Positions 50,501 through 59,729 of a stretch of 64,000 bases of DNA are shown here, one piece after another. The DNA is taken from contig OZ012685.1 of the NCBI GenBank assembly GCA_963942565.1, positions 57,265,917 to 57,329,916 of the forward strand. Reading direction: 5' to 3'. This stretch comes from Maea johnstoni (lineage: Eukaryota > Annelida > Polychaeta > Spionida > Magelonidae). The position numbers and the translations under genes are program-made. The notes beneath the pieces are model-generated. The model was not told the DNA's origin. It worked only from the letters and a program-made list of their open reading frames with translations, and searched no databases. How positions within the stretch are numbered: position 1 is the stretch's first letter; each line of letters starts with the position of its first letter.

Positions 50501-51938
50501 GCATGGTGGCTGGCTGTTGTGGGAATCTATAGTCTGTCTGACTCGAGTTTGGCAATCACTTTTCCCACTTTTTTGTGACAAAACGTTCGAGTTTGCCATC
50601 CATACTTGGCAAACCTCTTTGGAACACTACTACGTGTATGTACAAACATACTATTTGTCTCAGCTCCGCAAAATGTTGATTTTGCTCATTAGTTCCTATT
50701 GTAAAATGTGCTCATTGCCGACACTACGATCTCGCGTGTTTGTCTGTTGCGAACAATACAAACACGCGAGATTGTATTGTTGGCAATGGACACATTTCAC
50801 AATGGGACCTAATGAGCGAAATCAATATTTTGCGGAGTTGAGACAAAAAATATGTTTATACATACACGCAGTAGTGCTCCTAACATGTTTGCCAAGTTTG
50901 GATGGAAAACTCAAACATTTTGTCACAAAAAAGTGGCAAAAGTGATTGACAAACTCGAGTCAGACAGACGATAGTAGCTTCCATCAAGAGCCTTATCAGA
51001 TATTGGGGATTAATGGGGAAACTTCTCCTCTTACTCTATGGCCTCGAAATGGCATGCTGTTTAAAAGTTGCACATTAAAGGGAATACTTTCTTTTTTTAA
51101 TTTGTGTATTAAGGAACCTTTCATGCATCTGAAGAGAAATTCCATGTACATTTTTCGAGGGCACCTGTTATTTTTATTCCAAATTTTTAGGGACATTTAT
51201 TTTTCAAATTTTCAGAGACAGATTATTTTTTTCTCAACTTTTTTGAGAGATTATTTTCTTTTAATTTTAAGATACATTCTCCGAAATGGAAATTCTTAAG
51301 TTTCATTTGTCGCTTTTTAAGTATTCTAATCATATTTGCCTTTTTAATTTTTATGAATTATCTTAATAGTTTCAACTCTATAATTCTCATATATATGGTA
51401 TTTTTCAACGAATGTGTATTGTTTTATATTATTTTGTCAAAACATGTAGCTTAGCAGGGTGATTTTCAGGAGTGATCTAATTCTTTACAAAATTACTAAA
51501 AGTTAGTTTAGAAGTGACTACCTCTAACAGGGGCTTAGCCAGGAATCCTAAATTGGGTTTATTTTTACCCTGAGCGCAATATTTTTTAGACATATAGAAT
51601 GCAAGCGCAAAGCTCAAAACATTTAGTGGCAGGGGGTCTGGGGCTGCTCAAGGCTCTTGGTCATCTTGATATTTCCTGGCACTTGAAATGAGAATTTACA
51701 CCAAGACAGATTATTTATTTATTTATTTTCCAGAGATTATGATTTCCCAAATATTCAAAGAAAGATTATTTAATCTGCAAATTTTCAGACACACTTTATG
51801 GTTTTTTTTTAAATGTCAGTCAGTCAGATCTTGATTTGATTTTCATCATGTTACATGTTTGATGTTATGAGATGATGGGAAAAGAAATCAAGATCAGACA
51901 ACTGCAAACAAAATCCTTCAACAATCCATACGTACCAT
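38454..51938 (-). CDS. IFT56: IFT56 / TTC26, intraflagellar transport protein 56
   Basis: The complete gene has 14 coding exons with consistent phases, giving 556 aa against about 554 in vertebrates. IFT56 is a TPR protein of the IFT-B complex, needed for cilium assembly and transport of motility proteins. Exons (minus): 51936-51938, 50274-50414, 48347-48439, 47261-47372, 45579-45777, 44856-45027, 43715-43789, 42830-42932, 41644-41817, 41028-41116, 40653-40806, 39734-39840, 39073-39206, 38454-38568. Family signatures include [81 protein letters not shown] and the C-terminal [10 protein letters not shown]. No disabling change was seen. Introns hold several mobile elements and two minisatellites. 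Confidence 0.95.
39073..39206 (-). CDS. IFT56: IFT56 exon 13
   Basis: [37 protein letters not shown], donor AAG|GTAAGG, phase 2 out. Confidence 0.93.
39734..39840 (-). CDS. IFT56: IFT56 exon 12
   Basis: [17 protein letters not shown] and [11 protein letters not shown], phase 1 in, phase 0 out. Confidence 0.93.
39881..40203. mobile_element. hAT-like MITE, family E, copy 2
   Basis: 5-bp TCTTG on both sides (39876-39880 and 40204-40208). Ends CAGGGCTCAACATTAAG and, inverted, CAGGGCTCAACATTAAC. 323 bp, in IFT56 intron 11. It is the uninterrupted counterpart of 30522-31153. Confidence 0.88.
40272..40525. mobile_element. hAT-like MITE related to family E
   Basis: 5-bp CATAG on both sides (40267-40271 and 40526-40530). 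Ends CAGGGCTCAACA and, inverted, CAGGGCTCAACAGTTCC. The interior differs from family E, so this is a second family sharing the same ends. Confidence 0.85.
40653..40806 (-). CDS. IFT56: IFT56 exon 11
   Basis: [20 protein letters not shown] ... YLSWLARC, phase 0 in, phase 1 out; donor GCT|GTAAGT. Confidence 0.94.
41028..41116 (-). CDS. IFT56: IFT56 exon 10
   Basis: [20 protein letters not shown] and [10 protein letters not shown], phase 1 in, phase 0 out. Confidence 0.94.
41257..41467. mobile_element. TTAA MITE, family B, copy 4
   Basis: TTACCATTCCGGTGCTGAGGC ... AGCCACCTGCAGCATAAGGG; both TTAA ends are partly decayed. In IFT56 intron 9. Confidence 0.75.
41644..41817 (-). CDS. IFT56: IFT56 exon 9
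   Basis: [20 protein letters not shown] and [33 protein letters not shown]; phase 1 in and out. Acceptor TGTTGTAG. Confidence 0.95.
41841..42805. repeat. 22-bp intronic minisatellite (MITE-end derived)
   Basis: About 43 monomers of TTAAGCCATTCATGCCCAGA(GA) with variants (AACGCATTCAAGCCCAG, ACACCTTCATGCCC), in IFT56 intron 8. The monomer matches the first 22 bp of family-A TTAA MITEs (27403-27424) at nearly every base. Confidence 0.92.
42830..42932 (-). CDS. IFT56: IFT56 exon 8
   Basis: [20 protein letters not shown] and [14 protein letters not shown], phase 0 in, phase 1 out. Confidence 0.94.
43715..43789 (-). CDS. IFT56: IFT56 exon 7
   Basis: 75 bp, symmetric phase 0: [20 protein letters not shown] then IKHNL. 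Confidence 0.94.
44471..44542. mobile_element. Tiny TTAA palindromic MITE
   Basis: TTAA at 44467-44470 and 44543-44546 bound CCCTTATCCTGCTGTG ... TTAGCAGGATAAGGG, with a central ACAACAATTGTTGT palindrome. 72 bp, piggyBac-like ends. In IFT56 intron 6. Confidence 0.75.
44856..45027 (-). CDS. IFT56: IFT56 exon 6
   Basis: [38 protein letters not shown], phase 2 in, phase 0 out. Confidence 0.95.
45579..45777 (-). CDS. IFT56: IFT56 exon 5
   Basis: [20 protein letters not shown] ... [26 protein letters not shown]. Acceptor TTTATAG, phase 1 in, phase 2 out. Its first 68 nt and the preceding 72 nt of intron are repeated twice more upstream. It has the only complete exon and the only donor. Confidence 0.94.
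45778..46066 (-). repeat. Two extra partial copies of IFT56 exon 5 start plus acceptor
   Basis: Units of about 140 bp repeat the intron end plus exon start: GGCCAGATGGAACAGCAGCC occurs at about 45731 and 45871, with one mismatch at about 46013. The nearer copy keeps a good acceptor (TTTTACAG) and the reading frame [20 protein letters not shown]; the farther copy has lost the first exon bases. Neither has a splice donor, so they are decoy acceptors or pseudo-exons. Confidence 0.92.
46121..46277. mobile_element. TTAA MITE, family B, copy 5 (truncated)
   Basis: Contains CTCATCTGAGAGTGCTCAAC, GAATACCAACATG and AGCCTCATCATTGGAAAGG, matching the 16.4-kb copy. The left end is missing. Confidence 0.7.
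46389..46978. repeat. 22-bp minisatellite in IFT56 intron 4 (44-bp dimers)
   Basis: About 27 monomers, mostly alternating TTAACCCATTCATGCCCAGA(GA) and TTTATTCATTCATGCCCAAA(GG), giving a 44-bp higher-order unit. Same monomer as the intron 8 array, different higher-order form. Confidence 0.92.
47261..47372 (-). CDS. IFT56: IFT56 exon 4
   Basis: [37 protein letters not shown], phase 0 in, phase 1 out; donor AAAG|GTAGGT. Confidence 0.94.
47411..47643. mobile_element. MITE family C, copy 4
   Basis: GAGGCTTAAAAATATTG and TTTGTTTCCTGTAACGG at the left; GGTTACAGGAAACAAACAAC and TTGTTTTTAGGCCT at the right. In IFT56 intron 3. Confidence 0.83.
48347..48439 (-). CDS. IFT56: IFT56 exon 3
   Basis: [20 protein letters not shown] then [11 protein letters not shown], symmetric phase 0, 31 codons. 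Confidence 0.93.
48691..49004. mobile_element. Dispersed repeat, family D, copy 3
   Basis: AGGGTCTTAGCCAGGATTTG ... CGCCCTGCTGGCTAAGACC, full-length match to copy 1. In IFT56 intron 2. Confidence 0.8.
49127..50205. mobile_element. 1.08-kb non-autonomous hAT-like element
   Basis: 8-bp GTCATATG on both sides (49119-49126 and 50206-50213). Ends CAGTGTTCAACTTGAG and, inverted, CAGTGATCGACTTAAG. The ends are GC-richer (49190-49290 and 50070-50190) and the middle AT-rich. A minus-strand open frame at the left end might be a transposase remnant, but this was not recognised with any confidence. Inserted in IFT56 intron 2. Confidence 0.85.
50274..50414 (-). CDS. IFT56: IFT56 exon 2
   Basis: Acceptor TTATTTCAG, then ATG CTC TCC AGG ([10 protein letters not shown]), the basic stretch [20 protein letters not shown] and TGALTLLE; symmetric phase 0. 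With exon 1 this gives the MMLSR start seen in vertebrates. Confidence 0.95.
50529..50973. mobile_element. Near-complete palindromic MITE in IFT56 intron 1
   Basis: About 445 bp whose two halves are imperfect reverse complements throughout: TCTGTCTGACTCGAGTTT at both ends, ACTTTTTTGTGACAAAA, TTTTGCGGAG and CACGCGAGATTGTATTGTT around the centre near 50745. No convincing target duplication. Confidence 0.82.
51080..51830. repeat. Dispersed repeat shared with 60.5-62.2 kb
   Basis: Segments such as TTTCAGAGACAGATTATTT, GGGGCTTAGCCAGGAAT, CAAGCGCAAAGCTCAAAACA and TTTCCTGGCACTTGAAA match the flanks of the foldback at 60.8-61.8 kb. Class unknown; no coding capacity. Lies in IFT56 intron 1. Confidence 0.55.
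51936..51938 (-). CDS. IFT56: IFT56 exon 1 coding part (start codon only)
   Basis: The minus strand reads ATG directly followed by the donor GTACG, so the coding part of exon 1 is a single codon. Exon 2 opens with another ATG, giving Met-Met-Leu-Ser-Arg as in vertebrates. Without exon 1, translation could still begin at the exon 2 ATG. Confidence 0.7.
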
Positions 51939-52115
51939 AATGAAGGAGGATAGCTGTTAACTTCTTTCAACACTTTGAAAAATAAGAATGTTTCATTTTG
52001 TTTTACTAAACAAAAACCCTGGTTTTACAGCGCGCATTCAACAAGTTATGAAGTAGAGATTGCTTTGAACATTAGTTGCTTCCTGTTGTTATATGAACAT
52101 GATTCTAAACGTTTT

Positions 52116-52123
52116 CCAATTGG
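52116..52123. promoter_or_regulatory. CCAAT box upstream of IFT56
   Basis: Palindromic CCAATTGG about 180 bp upstream of the IFT56 ATG, readable as an NF-Y site on either strand. No convincing RFX X-box was found nearby. Position is the only support. Confidence 0.3.
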
Positions 52124-52405
52124 CCAACTAGAGAGAAATGTTTACATCGTGAATGCGAGCGTTTGATTAATTGAGCGATTCCTTTTCACCGGCGCAAAGT
52201 AACTGTACTCGACCGGTTGACGACAAGAACCCACAGAGCGAGAGCGTCGGATGTCATGCGTTCACGCTGAGGGCTATTCAAGAAAAAAGAGTGGGTAGGA
52301 ACGCACATCTAAAAAATAAACATGTGGGAGGTCATAGAGAAAAATACACATTGTGGGGAGATGGTATCCCGCAAAAGTATAAACATGGAGGAGGCGAAAA
52401 ACAAA

Positions 52406-52471
52406 TGAACATTCAGCCCCCAAAAATATTGTGCCCCACCCCACACAATATTTTTTGGGGCTGAATGTTCA
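52406..52471. repeat. 28-nt hairpin with 10-nt loop
   Basis: TGAACATTCAGCCCCCAAAA continuing to ATTGTG, and its reverse complement at 52444-52471, with one mismatch. The loop is CCCCACCCCA. Confidence 0.9.
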
Positions 52472-52488
52472 CTTGTTGGGGTTGTATT

Positions 52489-52612
<124 letters not shown>

Positions 52613-52659
52613 GTCTGTTGTGACTGTCTTCGCTGGCGACTTGGCCCACTTGGGTGTGA

Positions 52660-52710
52660 GCATTTTTCATTTAAACAGTTCTACGGTAGAACTGTTTAAA
52701 TGAAAAATGC
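52660..52710. repeat. Perfect 51-bp palindrome (25-bp arms, 1-nt spacer)
   Basis: Left arm GCATTTTTCATTTAAACAGT and TCTAC (52660-52684), a single G, then the exact reverse complement to 52710. No mismatch. Confidence 0.95.
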
Positions 52711-52732
52711 TTCTATCGCTGTTTAGTGACAT

Positions 52733-53030
52733 CTGAGAGTAGTAGACAGGGAGTGGGCACTGTGCATGCATCATCAAATTTCGCTGCCTCCCACTGCTGG
52801 CTGCCTGCTGACCTCATCTCCTTGGCAACCTATCTGACCTAGATAGAGGCAGCGAAAAGAGATAAGGCTCTGGATTGCCAACTCCCTGTCTACAACTCTC
52901 AGCCTCTTTCTGAAAAAAATCACGTGACCAATACTTCCCCAGGCGACACCGCGTAACCCGAGGCGCAGATGGATTAGGTGCTAGCATGCCATGCCTATAT
53001 GGTTGCGGATCAAGGTTATGTATTTCTCTG
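52733..53030. mobile_element. Dispersed element with 7-bp target duplication, copy 2
   Basis: Flanked by GTGACAT (52726-52732 and 53031-53037). Same family as 25603-25852. Its right target duplication overlaps the left TTAA of the Kolobok-like element. Confidence 0.8.
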
Positions 53031-53190
53031 GTGACATTAAAGGACAATTCCACCATGAATAAAACATGGGCTCAATTAGTGTATTAGGGTTTACTCTACT
53101 CAAATCCAAGACCCCACAACTACCCACCTTCAAATAAGAAGTTTATTGGTGTTTAAAGTCATGATTTTCAAACAGGAAGTGGGTCTCTGG

Positions 53191-53206
53191 GGGCGGCCAT
53201 TTTGAA
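53191..53206 (+). promoter_or_regulatory. Subterminal GGCGGCCATTTTG motif (left)
   Basis: GGCGGCCATTTTG about 152 bp inside the left end. Its counterpart, GGCGCCATTGT, lies about 154 bp inside the right end in the same inward orientation. It resembles a YY1 site (AAAATGGC on the other strand). Either a promoter element for the inward-facing gene or a transposase-binding site. Confidence 0.4.
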
Positions 53207-53390
53207 GCCAGCAGATAAGAGAATAGTTGCACAAGATGGGCAGCTGTCATCAGCAGCCAGTACTAGCTGCTGTGAGTGTGGCTTCTTCACAGCTTGTATG
53301 TGTGTGTATATGTGTGTGGATTCACCATCTACATAATGGTCCAATACAAGGCTCACACCTCATTCACTTGTAATATCTTGCTTGTTAAAC

Positions 53391-54511
53391 ATGGAGGAGG
53401 TACTTGGGATGGAGCCTTATTTATTTGAACCAGAGTATGCTGATGGGGAGAGCTCCTCTGATTCAGAGGGCAGTGATATAGAGGGCAATGAAGACATGGA
53501 CCGAGTTGGAAATACTTTTTGGTGTTCCTGTGGACTGTGTAGTAATATGTCTAGGAAAGAGAATGTGTGCTGCCAAGAATGGGACATATTACAAGACAAA
53601 CTGAAACAGAGTGGATCTGATTGTGTGGTGAATCACAGTCATTTTGATAAGGTCTGCCTTGACCAAGTGGTTTTGGCTACATGCTATGTGGGATTTATGC
53701 GGTATAAAGGAATAGGAGGCCTGGCACCAGACATTCTAAATAACAGGTTTGTGTGAAAATCTTCTTTTAATAAAATATCAATATGTAGTTCTATTAAAAA
53801 GCTTAGGCTGATTTTGGTGGATGGAGGTTTGTACCTCCCCCACCTTTCTACAATATGAACCCATATCTCTCATGTGGTTAACCTATTTAGTTATATAGAT
53901 ACAGATAAGTGACAACATCAAATCATATAATTAATGACGATAAAATTGTGAAAATAGATGTTCTTTTTTTAATTTTTCCACACAGTCAGGTATATGTCGG
54001 TCCTAGTTAAGTGATTCAGAAGGGATAATTATGTTTGACATTCCATGTCTTCACTATCAAGGTGGATTAGAAATAACTGACGGGAGTATATATACTGACA
54101 AGTCAGTATATAACCTTTGAAAATATCTCCTACAATCTATCAAGTCCTTTTTGAGCGATTTTCCATCCCAATAAAGCCTGATAGGTTTCAATTCATCCAT
54201 AAGTTTCCCAATGTGTCATTTGAGTTAATTTTATAATGAACCAATGGAGTGACATGTTGTCTCAAGCGGTTAAGGAGTTATTCCACGTAGCATACTTGTA
54301 CTTTTTTTTTTTTTCCTTCATCAGGCAGTCCCGTTTAATGGCATATAGACAGTTTATCTGCTGGGCATACAGAGGAGAGCGTCTTGGAAAGGGAGTACGC
54401 AGGGTGCTGCCGGCATGTGTTGTAACTGCTATTAGGGCTAGATATGCTGACCCACAGGAGGAATACACTGGATTTATGGAAGTTAGGGATGCACTGGACA
54501 TTGATGATTGA
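53391..54511 (+). CDS. P2X7 ballast-like protein carried by the transposon
   Basis: Exons 53391..53746 and 54325..54511, joined AG|G (Arg), give 180 aa. An acidic N-terminus (YADGESSSDSEGSDIEGNED) is followed by a domain like the intracellular C-terminal 'ballast' of vertebrate P2X7: WCSCGLC, CCQEWD, HSHFDKVCLDQVVL, MAYRQFICWAYRGERLGKGV and RRVLPACVVTAIRARYADP, then EEYTGF. In P2X7 these Cys residues bind zinc and the domain binds guanine nucleotides. There are no channel segments, so it is not a receptor. Its role in the element is unknown. The start is the ATG after GTTAAAC; a TTG upstream in frame is unlikely. Confidence 0.85.
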
Positions 54512-55166
54512 GGAATTTCCTTCAAAACATGAACAAGGACTGAATTTCAGATTAATTTTCATTTTATTTTTCATCAATATAAAGTCAACTACATGATCAT
54601 TATCTACTATCATACAGGTATCGCTAGATCATGTAACGGTACAATAATAGAGGAGTATTAGCCTTATTCAGTTCTGTTGAGAATGACAAACGACATCGCA
54701 CATAGGTATAGTGGATAACAATCATATCTAATGTTAATGCAACTTAATTGAGTCCTGTCAAATTCACCTGAGTTTATGATGAATGCATAGGTATTTACTA
54801 GGTGAGACTGATGAGTTTCTAATGCATATTTGAAAAACCTGATAGGAGTTATTTTCCTAGTGTTTAAAGAGGGAGAACCTCCAGTAACTATAATAAATTA
54901 CTAGTGACATTGTATAGCCTTGACTTTAAACTCAGAACCATACTTCATTTTCAAAAAATTCTACCATACCAAATGTGACCAATTTAAATCAATAATTAAT
55001 TAAAACAGAAAAACATGCAAGAGTTGTAATATTAGTCTGCTGCCGAATAGCCTCCATCTAATATAATCTGATGTTGCATGTTCATCATACTACCACATAT
55101 ATAAGTGAATAGAATGAAATAAATCTTATTCCAAATGATGTTGTCATGTTTTCTGTATATTGGATC

Positions 55167-55249
<83 letters not shown>

Positions 55250-56034
55250 CACACACAACATATCTAATACACATGGTTTCAGTAGATAATGAAGGGTGAG
55301 GCATTTGGAAACAATATTCAACTTCCTCAATAGATGCATCATCATTTCATTTTGAAACCTCCCTGCTATGTTTGAGTAATAGTCAGTTGGTAAGTTTCAA
55401 TTGCAACTTATAAACTGGCTTCATACAGCAATCGGTGCTTGAGTAGGGGCACCACAATAGGGAATAGCAATTGTGTTATACACAACCCATGAATGCTAAC
55501 ATATCTTTCAGATCATTTTGTTCTGATAATTCTGGATCACTTGAAGTAGAGTAAGAAGCCCATTAGTCTTATTAGTTGAAATTTGGAAATTGCAATATGC
55601 TCTCAATAAGATTTGGCTATTTGAAATGTTATCAAAACACAATTACCTACCAGACCAGAAGCATTGTCACACCTCATGACAGAATGTAAAAGGTGTGACT
55701 ATATCAGAATTCCTTGTACATCTATAAAACCAGCTACTGGTAAGTTTTTTGTTTAAAAATGATTATATATTTGAAGGTGGTCCCAATTAATGAAAATTTT
55801 CACATTAGGCCTGAAGGTTACTCCAATTCAACTTTACTCCAAAAATCAAAAGGAAGTCACAGAACAGAGGGGTTTGATACTAGGTAGATGATGCAGCAGG
55901 CTCACTGGCTGCAAACAGGATATATAAGTCAATCCAATGCTATATCCTATAACAAGAACAATACAGTGAGATCTTTTGGCTACCAGTCCAAGCAAAAACT
56001 AAATTCAGAACCAATTTGTTGGTAATGTGGTAAC
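54512..56034. other. Internal non-coding region of the Kolobok-like element
   Basis: It lies between the 3' ends of the two convergent genes and presumably holds both 3' UTRs. No open frame of note; an (AT)n tract at 55170-55246. Confidence 0.6.
55170..55246. repeat. (AT)n microsatellite inside the transposon
   Basis: About 77 bp of alternating AT, ending at TGTGCACACACA. Confidence 0.95.
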
Positions 56035-58176
56035 TTATAAGGCAAACCTTGATCTGTGTTTTTCAGTCAAAAATGACAGAGTAGGCCGGGCCACTTTTGC
56101 AATGTTCTTGGTTTTTGCATGTGGTGCTACTTGTTCCTTTCGTCCTTCTGTTTTGCTTCTTACTACATCTACCATCATGTCTGTCAGGTACTCATAGGTC
56201 TTATCTTCCATCACTGGTTTAATAACCCATTGGAGAGTGGGTTTGCTCCAGACACCGCGATATATTGGTTCACCTTCTGGACTGGAATTGGTGCGAGGTT
56301 GGGTTATCACCTTCTGAGCTCTCCCAGTGTTATTATTGTGGTTGAGGGCAGTCAACTGCATCCTTCCAATCATGGCAGGTTGGTCAAATTCTAGACGTTT
56401 GGGCGCATACTTGTTCATCAGGGAATGGTAGGATTCCAGCTTACCAGTGTGCAGAAATTTGCAGAGCATCTCAATGTCTCGAACCAGATTTTTGTTGTTC
56501 ACAACCTCACTTAGAGCAGTGTAAGTAGGAGAGTCTTTTCTAATCCATTTCTTCTGTCTTTCCTGGGGTAGATCAGGATGTTGGCATGCATGGAAGAATT
56601 TCTTATCTTCCCAGGAATGTTTGTTTGTGACATGACACAGGATGGATTCCCACTTCTCCACTAAGAGTTTTGGCTCACTGTAGCTTGATCTTGCACACCA
56701 CCATAGATGGTTACAGACGGACTTAATCCAGGGACCTATGCCTTTGGACTTTTTGATTCTAGCTTTCTCTGTCAGTTTTTTCTTAACCCACTTCACCATG
56801 TGATGTGGATCAAACTGGTGTCCAATGCCTTGGGGTGCATACTTCTCTCTCATGACTTTCCTGATTGAGGTGTGGCGATCAGTTGATATGTCTGTGACTG
56901 TTAGTGGAGAACTAACAAGTCGATCCATCACTTTCTCAAAGCCTATCTTCTCCATTCCAACAGAGCTTTTTGCCTCTGTGACCTGAACTACCTCAAAGTC
57001 TACTACCTTCTCCGATGTATCAGCCATCAATGTGTAGGTGCAATATTTTGCACTATACCCAGGTGAGTCGCACCTGCCATCGCCTGCCAGTGTGATGGGA
57101 ACACTCATGAGGGAAGATTCAACTTTCTTTTTCTCTTCTGCCCAATGTCTGTCTATCACTGGAAGCAAGATGTTCTTTTGGAGTTTGTAATATGTCGATT
57201 TTCCAGGAATTTGAAGGTTGAGTAGGCTTGATAATTCAGCGATTCGAGAATAAGTTAGGCCACTGAACAAAATGGCAGAACTAAACAGAAGATTCCCTAC
57301 TGGCATTTTCATGCCAACCAGTGGCTGTGAATTCCAGTTGAGAATAGTGTGTCCATTAATACAGGATGCCTTGACACATAAAAGGCTGCCACACACCTTC
57401 TTCTCCAACCAGTCTACAGGGGAACCACAATTGGGCTCTGAACAACTGAGTTTGTAGATTAGCAGGTCAAGGGATGATTCAAAAATCAAATACTTCTTCT
57501 CTGTCACGTGATGTTCAGGTAGTTCTTCGGGCTCTTTCACACTGCTATCTGTCATATCCAATATACTATGGCTGTCTAAGGTAGTTTCTGGGTAGTAGGT
57601 GACATCCCTATCTAAAACCTCTGAGAGTGAATCAAATGACTCACATGCTATGAGTTCAAGAGAAGTGTCTGCATTTTTCTGTGGGCTATGAATAGGAGTG
57701 CATATAGGAGTGGAGTGTTTCAGAAGAGATGGGCACTTTGACAGGTTGTCTAAAAGCATACTTGAGACAGGGGCATCACAGACCGTTTTGCTATAAGGAT
57801 GATCCTGGCTGAGTGTTACACTCACCGGTAAATGTTGGTCACATTTATGAGAATTTGGCAGCCCACATTCTATGCACCAAGTGTCTGTCTGAGTACATGC
57901 ATCTATCAATTCCGGCTGAACTGTGACGGGGGCTTGAGCTGTCACTACCAGTTCATCTACTACAGGTATATCAACTGGCTCAGGTGGTTTACACCCATTT
58001 GATTCTGTTGTTTTTCGTCGCTTTGAGTTTGGGTACTTTCGTTCCTTTAAAGAAGCAACAGGTATTTTACTCTTTGACTTTCGTACTGACTTCTCTGTGC
58101 CTTGTATACAATGTCCATCTGGGCTGTTTTCATTCTGTTCTTGCTTGCCCAAATTTGTCAGCAATTCGTTGATAAT
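56035..58176 (-). CDS. Transposase exon 2 (catalytic domain)
   Basis: Acceptor TTTTATACAG, then ATT ATC AAC GAA TTG CTG in phase 0; stop at 56035. All three proposed catalytic acidic residues lie here. Asp-Asp spacing is 67 and Asp-Glu spacing 148 residues. Confidence 0.88.
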   Translation of the reverse strand: MINELLTNLGKQEQNENSPDGHCIQGTEKSVRKSKSKIPVASLKERKYPNSKRRKTTESNGCKPPEPVDIPVVDELVVTAQAPVTVQPELIDACTQTDTWCIECGLPNSHKCDQHLPVSVTLSQDHPYSKTVCDAPVSSMLLDNLSKCPSLLKHSTPICTPIHSPQKNADTSLELIACESFDSLSEVLDRDVTYYPETTLDSHSILDMTDSSVKEPEELPEHHVTEKKYLIFESSLDLLIYKLSCSEPNCGSPVDWLEKKVCGSLLCVKASCINGHTILNWNSQPLVGMKMPVGNLLFSSAILFSGLTYSRIAELSSLLNLQIPGKSTYYKLQKNILLPVIDRHWAEEKKKVESSLMSVPITLAGDGRCDSPGYSAKYCTYTLMADTSEKVVDFEVVQVTEAKSSVGMEKIGFEKVMDRLVSSPLTVTDISTDRHTSIRKVMREKYAPQGIGHQFDPHHMVKWVKKKLTEKARIKKSKGIGPWIKSVCNHLWWCARSSYSEPKLLVEKWESILCHVTNKHSWEDKKFFHACQHPDLPQERQKKWIRKDSPTYTALSEVVNNKNLVRDIEMLCKFLHTGKLESYHSLMNKYAPKRLEFDQPAMIGRMQLTALNHNNNTGRAQKVITQPRTNSSPEGEPIYRGVWSKPTLQWVIKPVMEDKTYEYLTDMMVDVVRSKTEGRKEQVAPHAKTKNIAKVARPTLSFLTEKHRSRFAL

Positions 58177-59599
58177 CTGTATAAAAAATAAGAATATTTT
58201 ATTTACTATTTAGAGTAGCAATTATGCAAAGTATGAAAATTAAACTCTAGGTATGACAGCCACCTGTTTATATTCACTTGTCAATTGCAGACAAATAACT
58301 TCCTCTTTTTATCATTGAGGTGATGTTAATAATGTTAATGATAATAGCAATACATCTATAACTACTTCTTTTGATGATAATACCAATAATAATGATAATT
58401 TAAAATGTGATTATAATATGCACAGCCATTCTGTGTCCCTAGCAATTTACTGGTTTGATGGACTTTGTTAACTAATATTCAAATGAGTGTGAAATTCCTA
58501 TGATAAACAGTTTAGTGTGATGGACCAAATACAATGCGTCCTGTTTCCTCTGGTAGATGAAACTTGACAGAGATCAAATGACATATTTATTGAGTTTACA
58601 TAGACACACTAGATTCTGCAAGTTTAAGATGTCACTTTTGAGTAAAATCCTTACCCTTCCCACCGCTCTTGACCACATTTAGATTAGATTTGAATTATTG
58701 TTTGTTTGAATTGAAATACATGGTAGTTGTGAATTGGCAGGAAATGGTAAGTTGGGTTGATATCAACAATTTCAAGCACTTCCCTGAGTTGAAAACACCC
58801 CATGGGATTTCAGGTGCTCAGGAAACAGTCATTTCAACACCATTATGTGGATTGCTATTACCATTGCAGGAAGTGAATCTGAGGAAATAACAATCAATCA
58901 GTCAGGCAATGCAATTGACCTGGCTAGTACTGTCAATCTAAGGAACACCTTAGGTTTGTAAGTCTAGTTTTGGAATTTTGGAATTATCAAGGGGAGTCAT
59001 TTGATACTGACCTTTTCCAGCTGTCATACAAACAACCAAAATGAAGAGTTATATGACTCTGATGTTGGTGGTATAGAATAAATAATACACAAATTTGGGG
59101 GTCTAGCACAAGAAAACTAATCCAAAACAAATGTAAAGTGTACTTTTATCTCTCTCCCTTTTTAGCCATTTATTGTACCCTCTAAATAAAGAAATGTCTT
59201 CCATGTCCAACAACTAGATGTAACAGATCTTACCTTTGTTTTTGTGCGCTTCTGGGCCCTTTCTTTTCTCTCTTGTTGACCATGGCTCTGTGTGGGTTTA
59301 AAACTAAATATTGTAGGCACTGCATCAGGTTTCAGGCGTTTACGGATCCTAAATCCAAGTCTTTCTTGTAGTTCAGTCTCAAAACAAGATTCCTCAAAAT
59401 GTTCATGACAAACTTTTTTGGCATTACCAAAAGAGAAGTTCTTCACTGTCCATCCTGTCCCAATGTTGAATAGCCATCTTGCTGCTAAATCCTTCTTTTC
59501 TGGTTTAATCCTTGGGTTAGGAAAGGAGAAGAAGGAAGTTCCCTTTCCTTTCCCCTTGTCAGATCTGTTATAGCATCCATAAGCAGCACAAATCACCAT
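56035..59599 (-). CDS. THAP-domain DDE transposase (Kolobok-like)
   Basis: Two exons (59234..59599 and 56035..58176, phase 0) give about 835 aa. Exon 1 is a THAP C2CH zinc finger: MVICAAYGC, FPNP, W, VCHEHFEESCF, DAVPTIF. Exon 2 has a low-complexity region, a Cys/His cluster (WCIECGLPNSHKC), then the catalytic domain: GDGRCDSPGYSAKY (first Asp, about residue 488 of the spliced protein), ISTDRHTSIRKVM (second Asp, about 555), HQFDPHHMVKWVKKKL, and TGKLESYHSLMNKYAPKR (probable Glu, about 703). It would bind the element's ends and cut at TTAA. No stop or frameshift was seen. It faces the right end of the element. Confidence 0.88.
59234..59599 (-). CDS. Transposase exon 1 (THAP zinc finger)
   Basis: 122 codons from ATG at 59599, donor AAG|GTAAGA. 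The CxxxxC of the C2CH finger is CAAYGC, with the second pair CHEH. THAP domains normally begin at the protein's N-terminus, which supports this ATG over an in-frame GTG two codons upstream. Confidence 0.85.
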
Positions 59600-59729
59600 T
59601 TTCACAACATTGTTTTCCTAGTCTCATGTGTACACTAGACAGCCTCTTGCAGCTCTGCATACAGGAAGTAGAGCGTCTGTGACATCATGAACTGGCTGTC
59701 AGATGGATTCTGGCAGGGCATTGTGGGAT

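Noticed and set aside
53391-54511. A P2X receptor gene
   Set aside because: Only the cytosolic ballast part is present; there are no transmembrane segments or ATP-binding ectodomain, and it lies inside a transposon.
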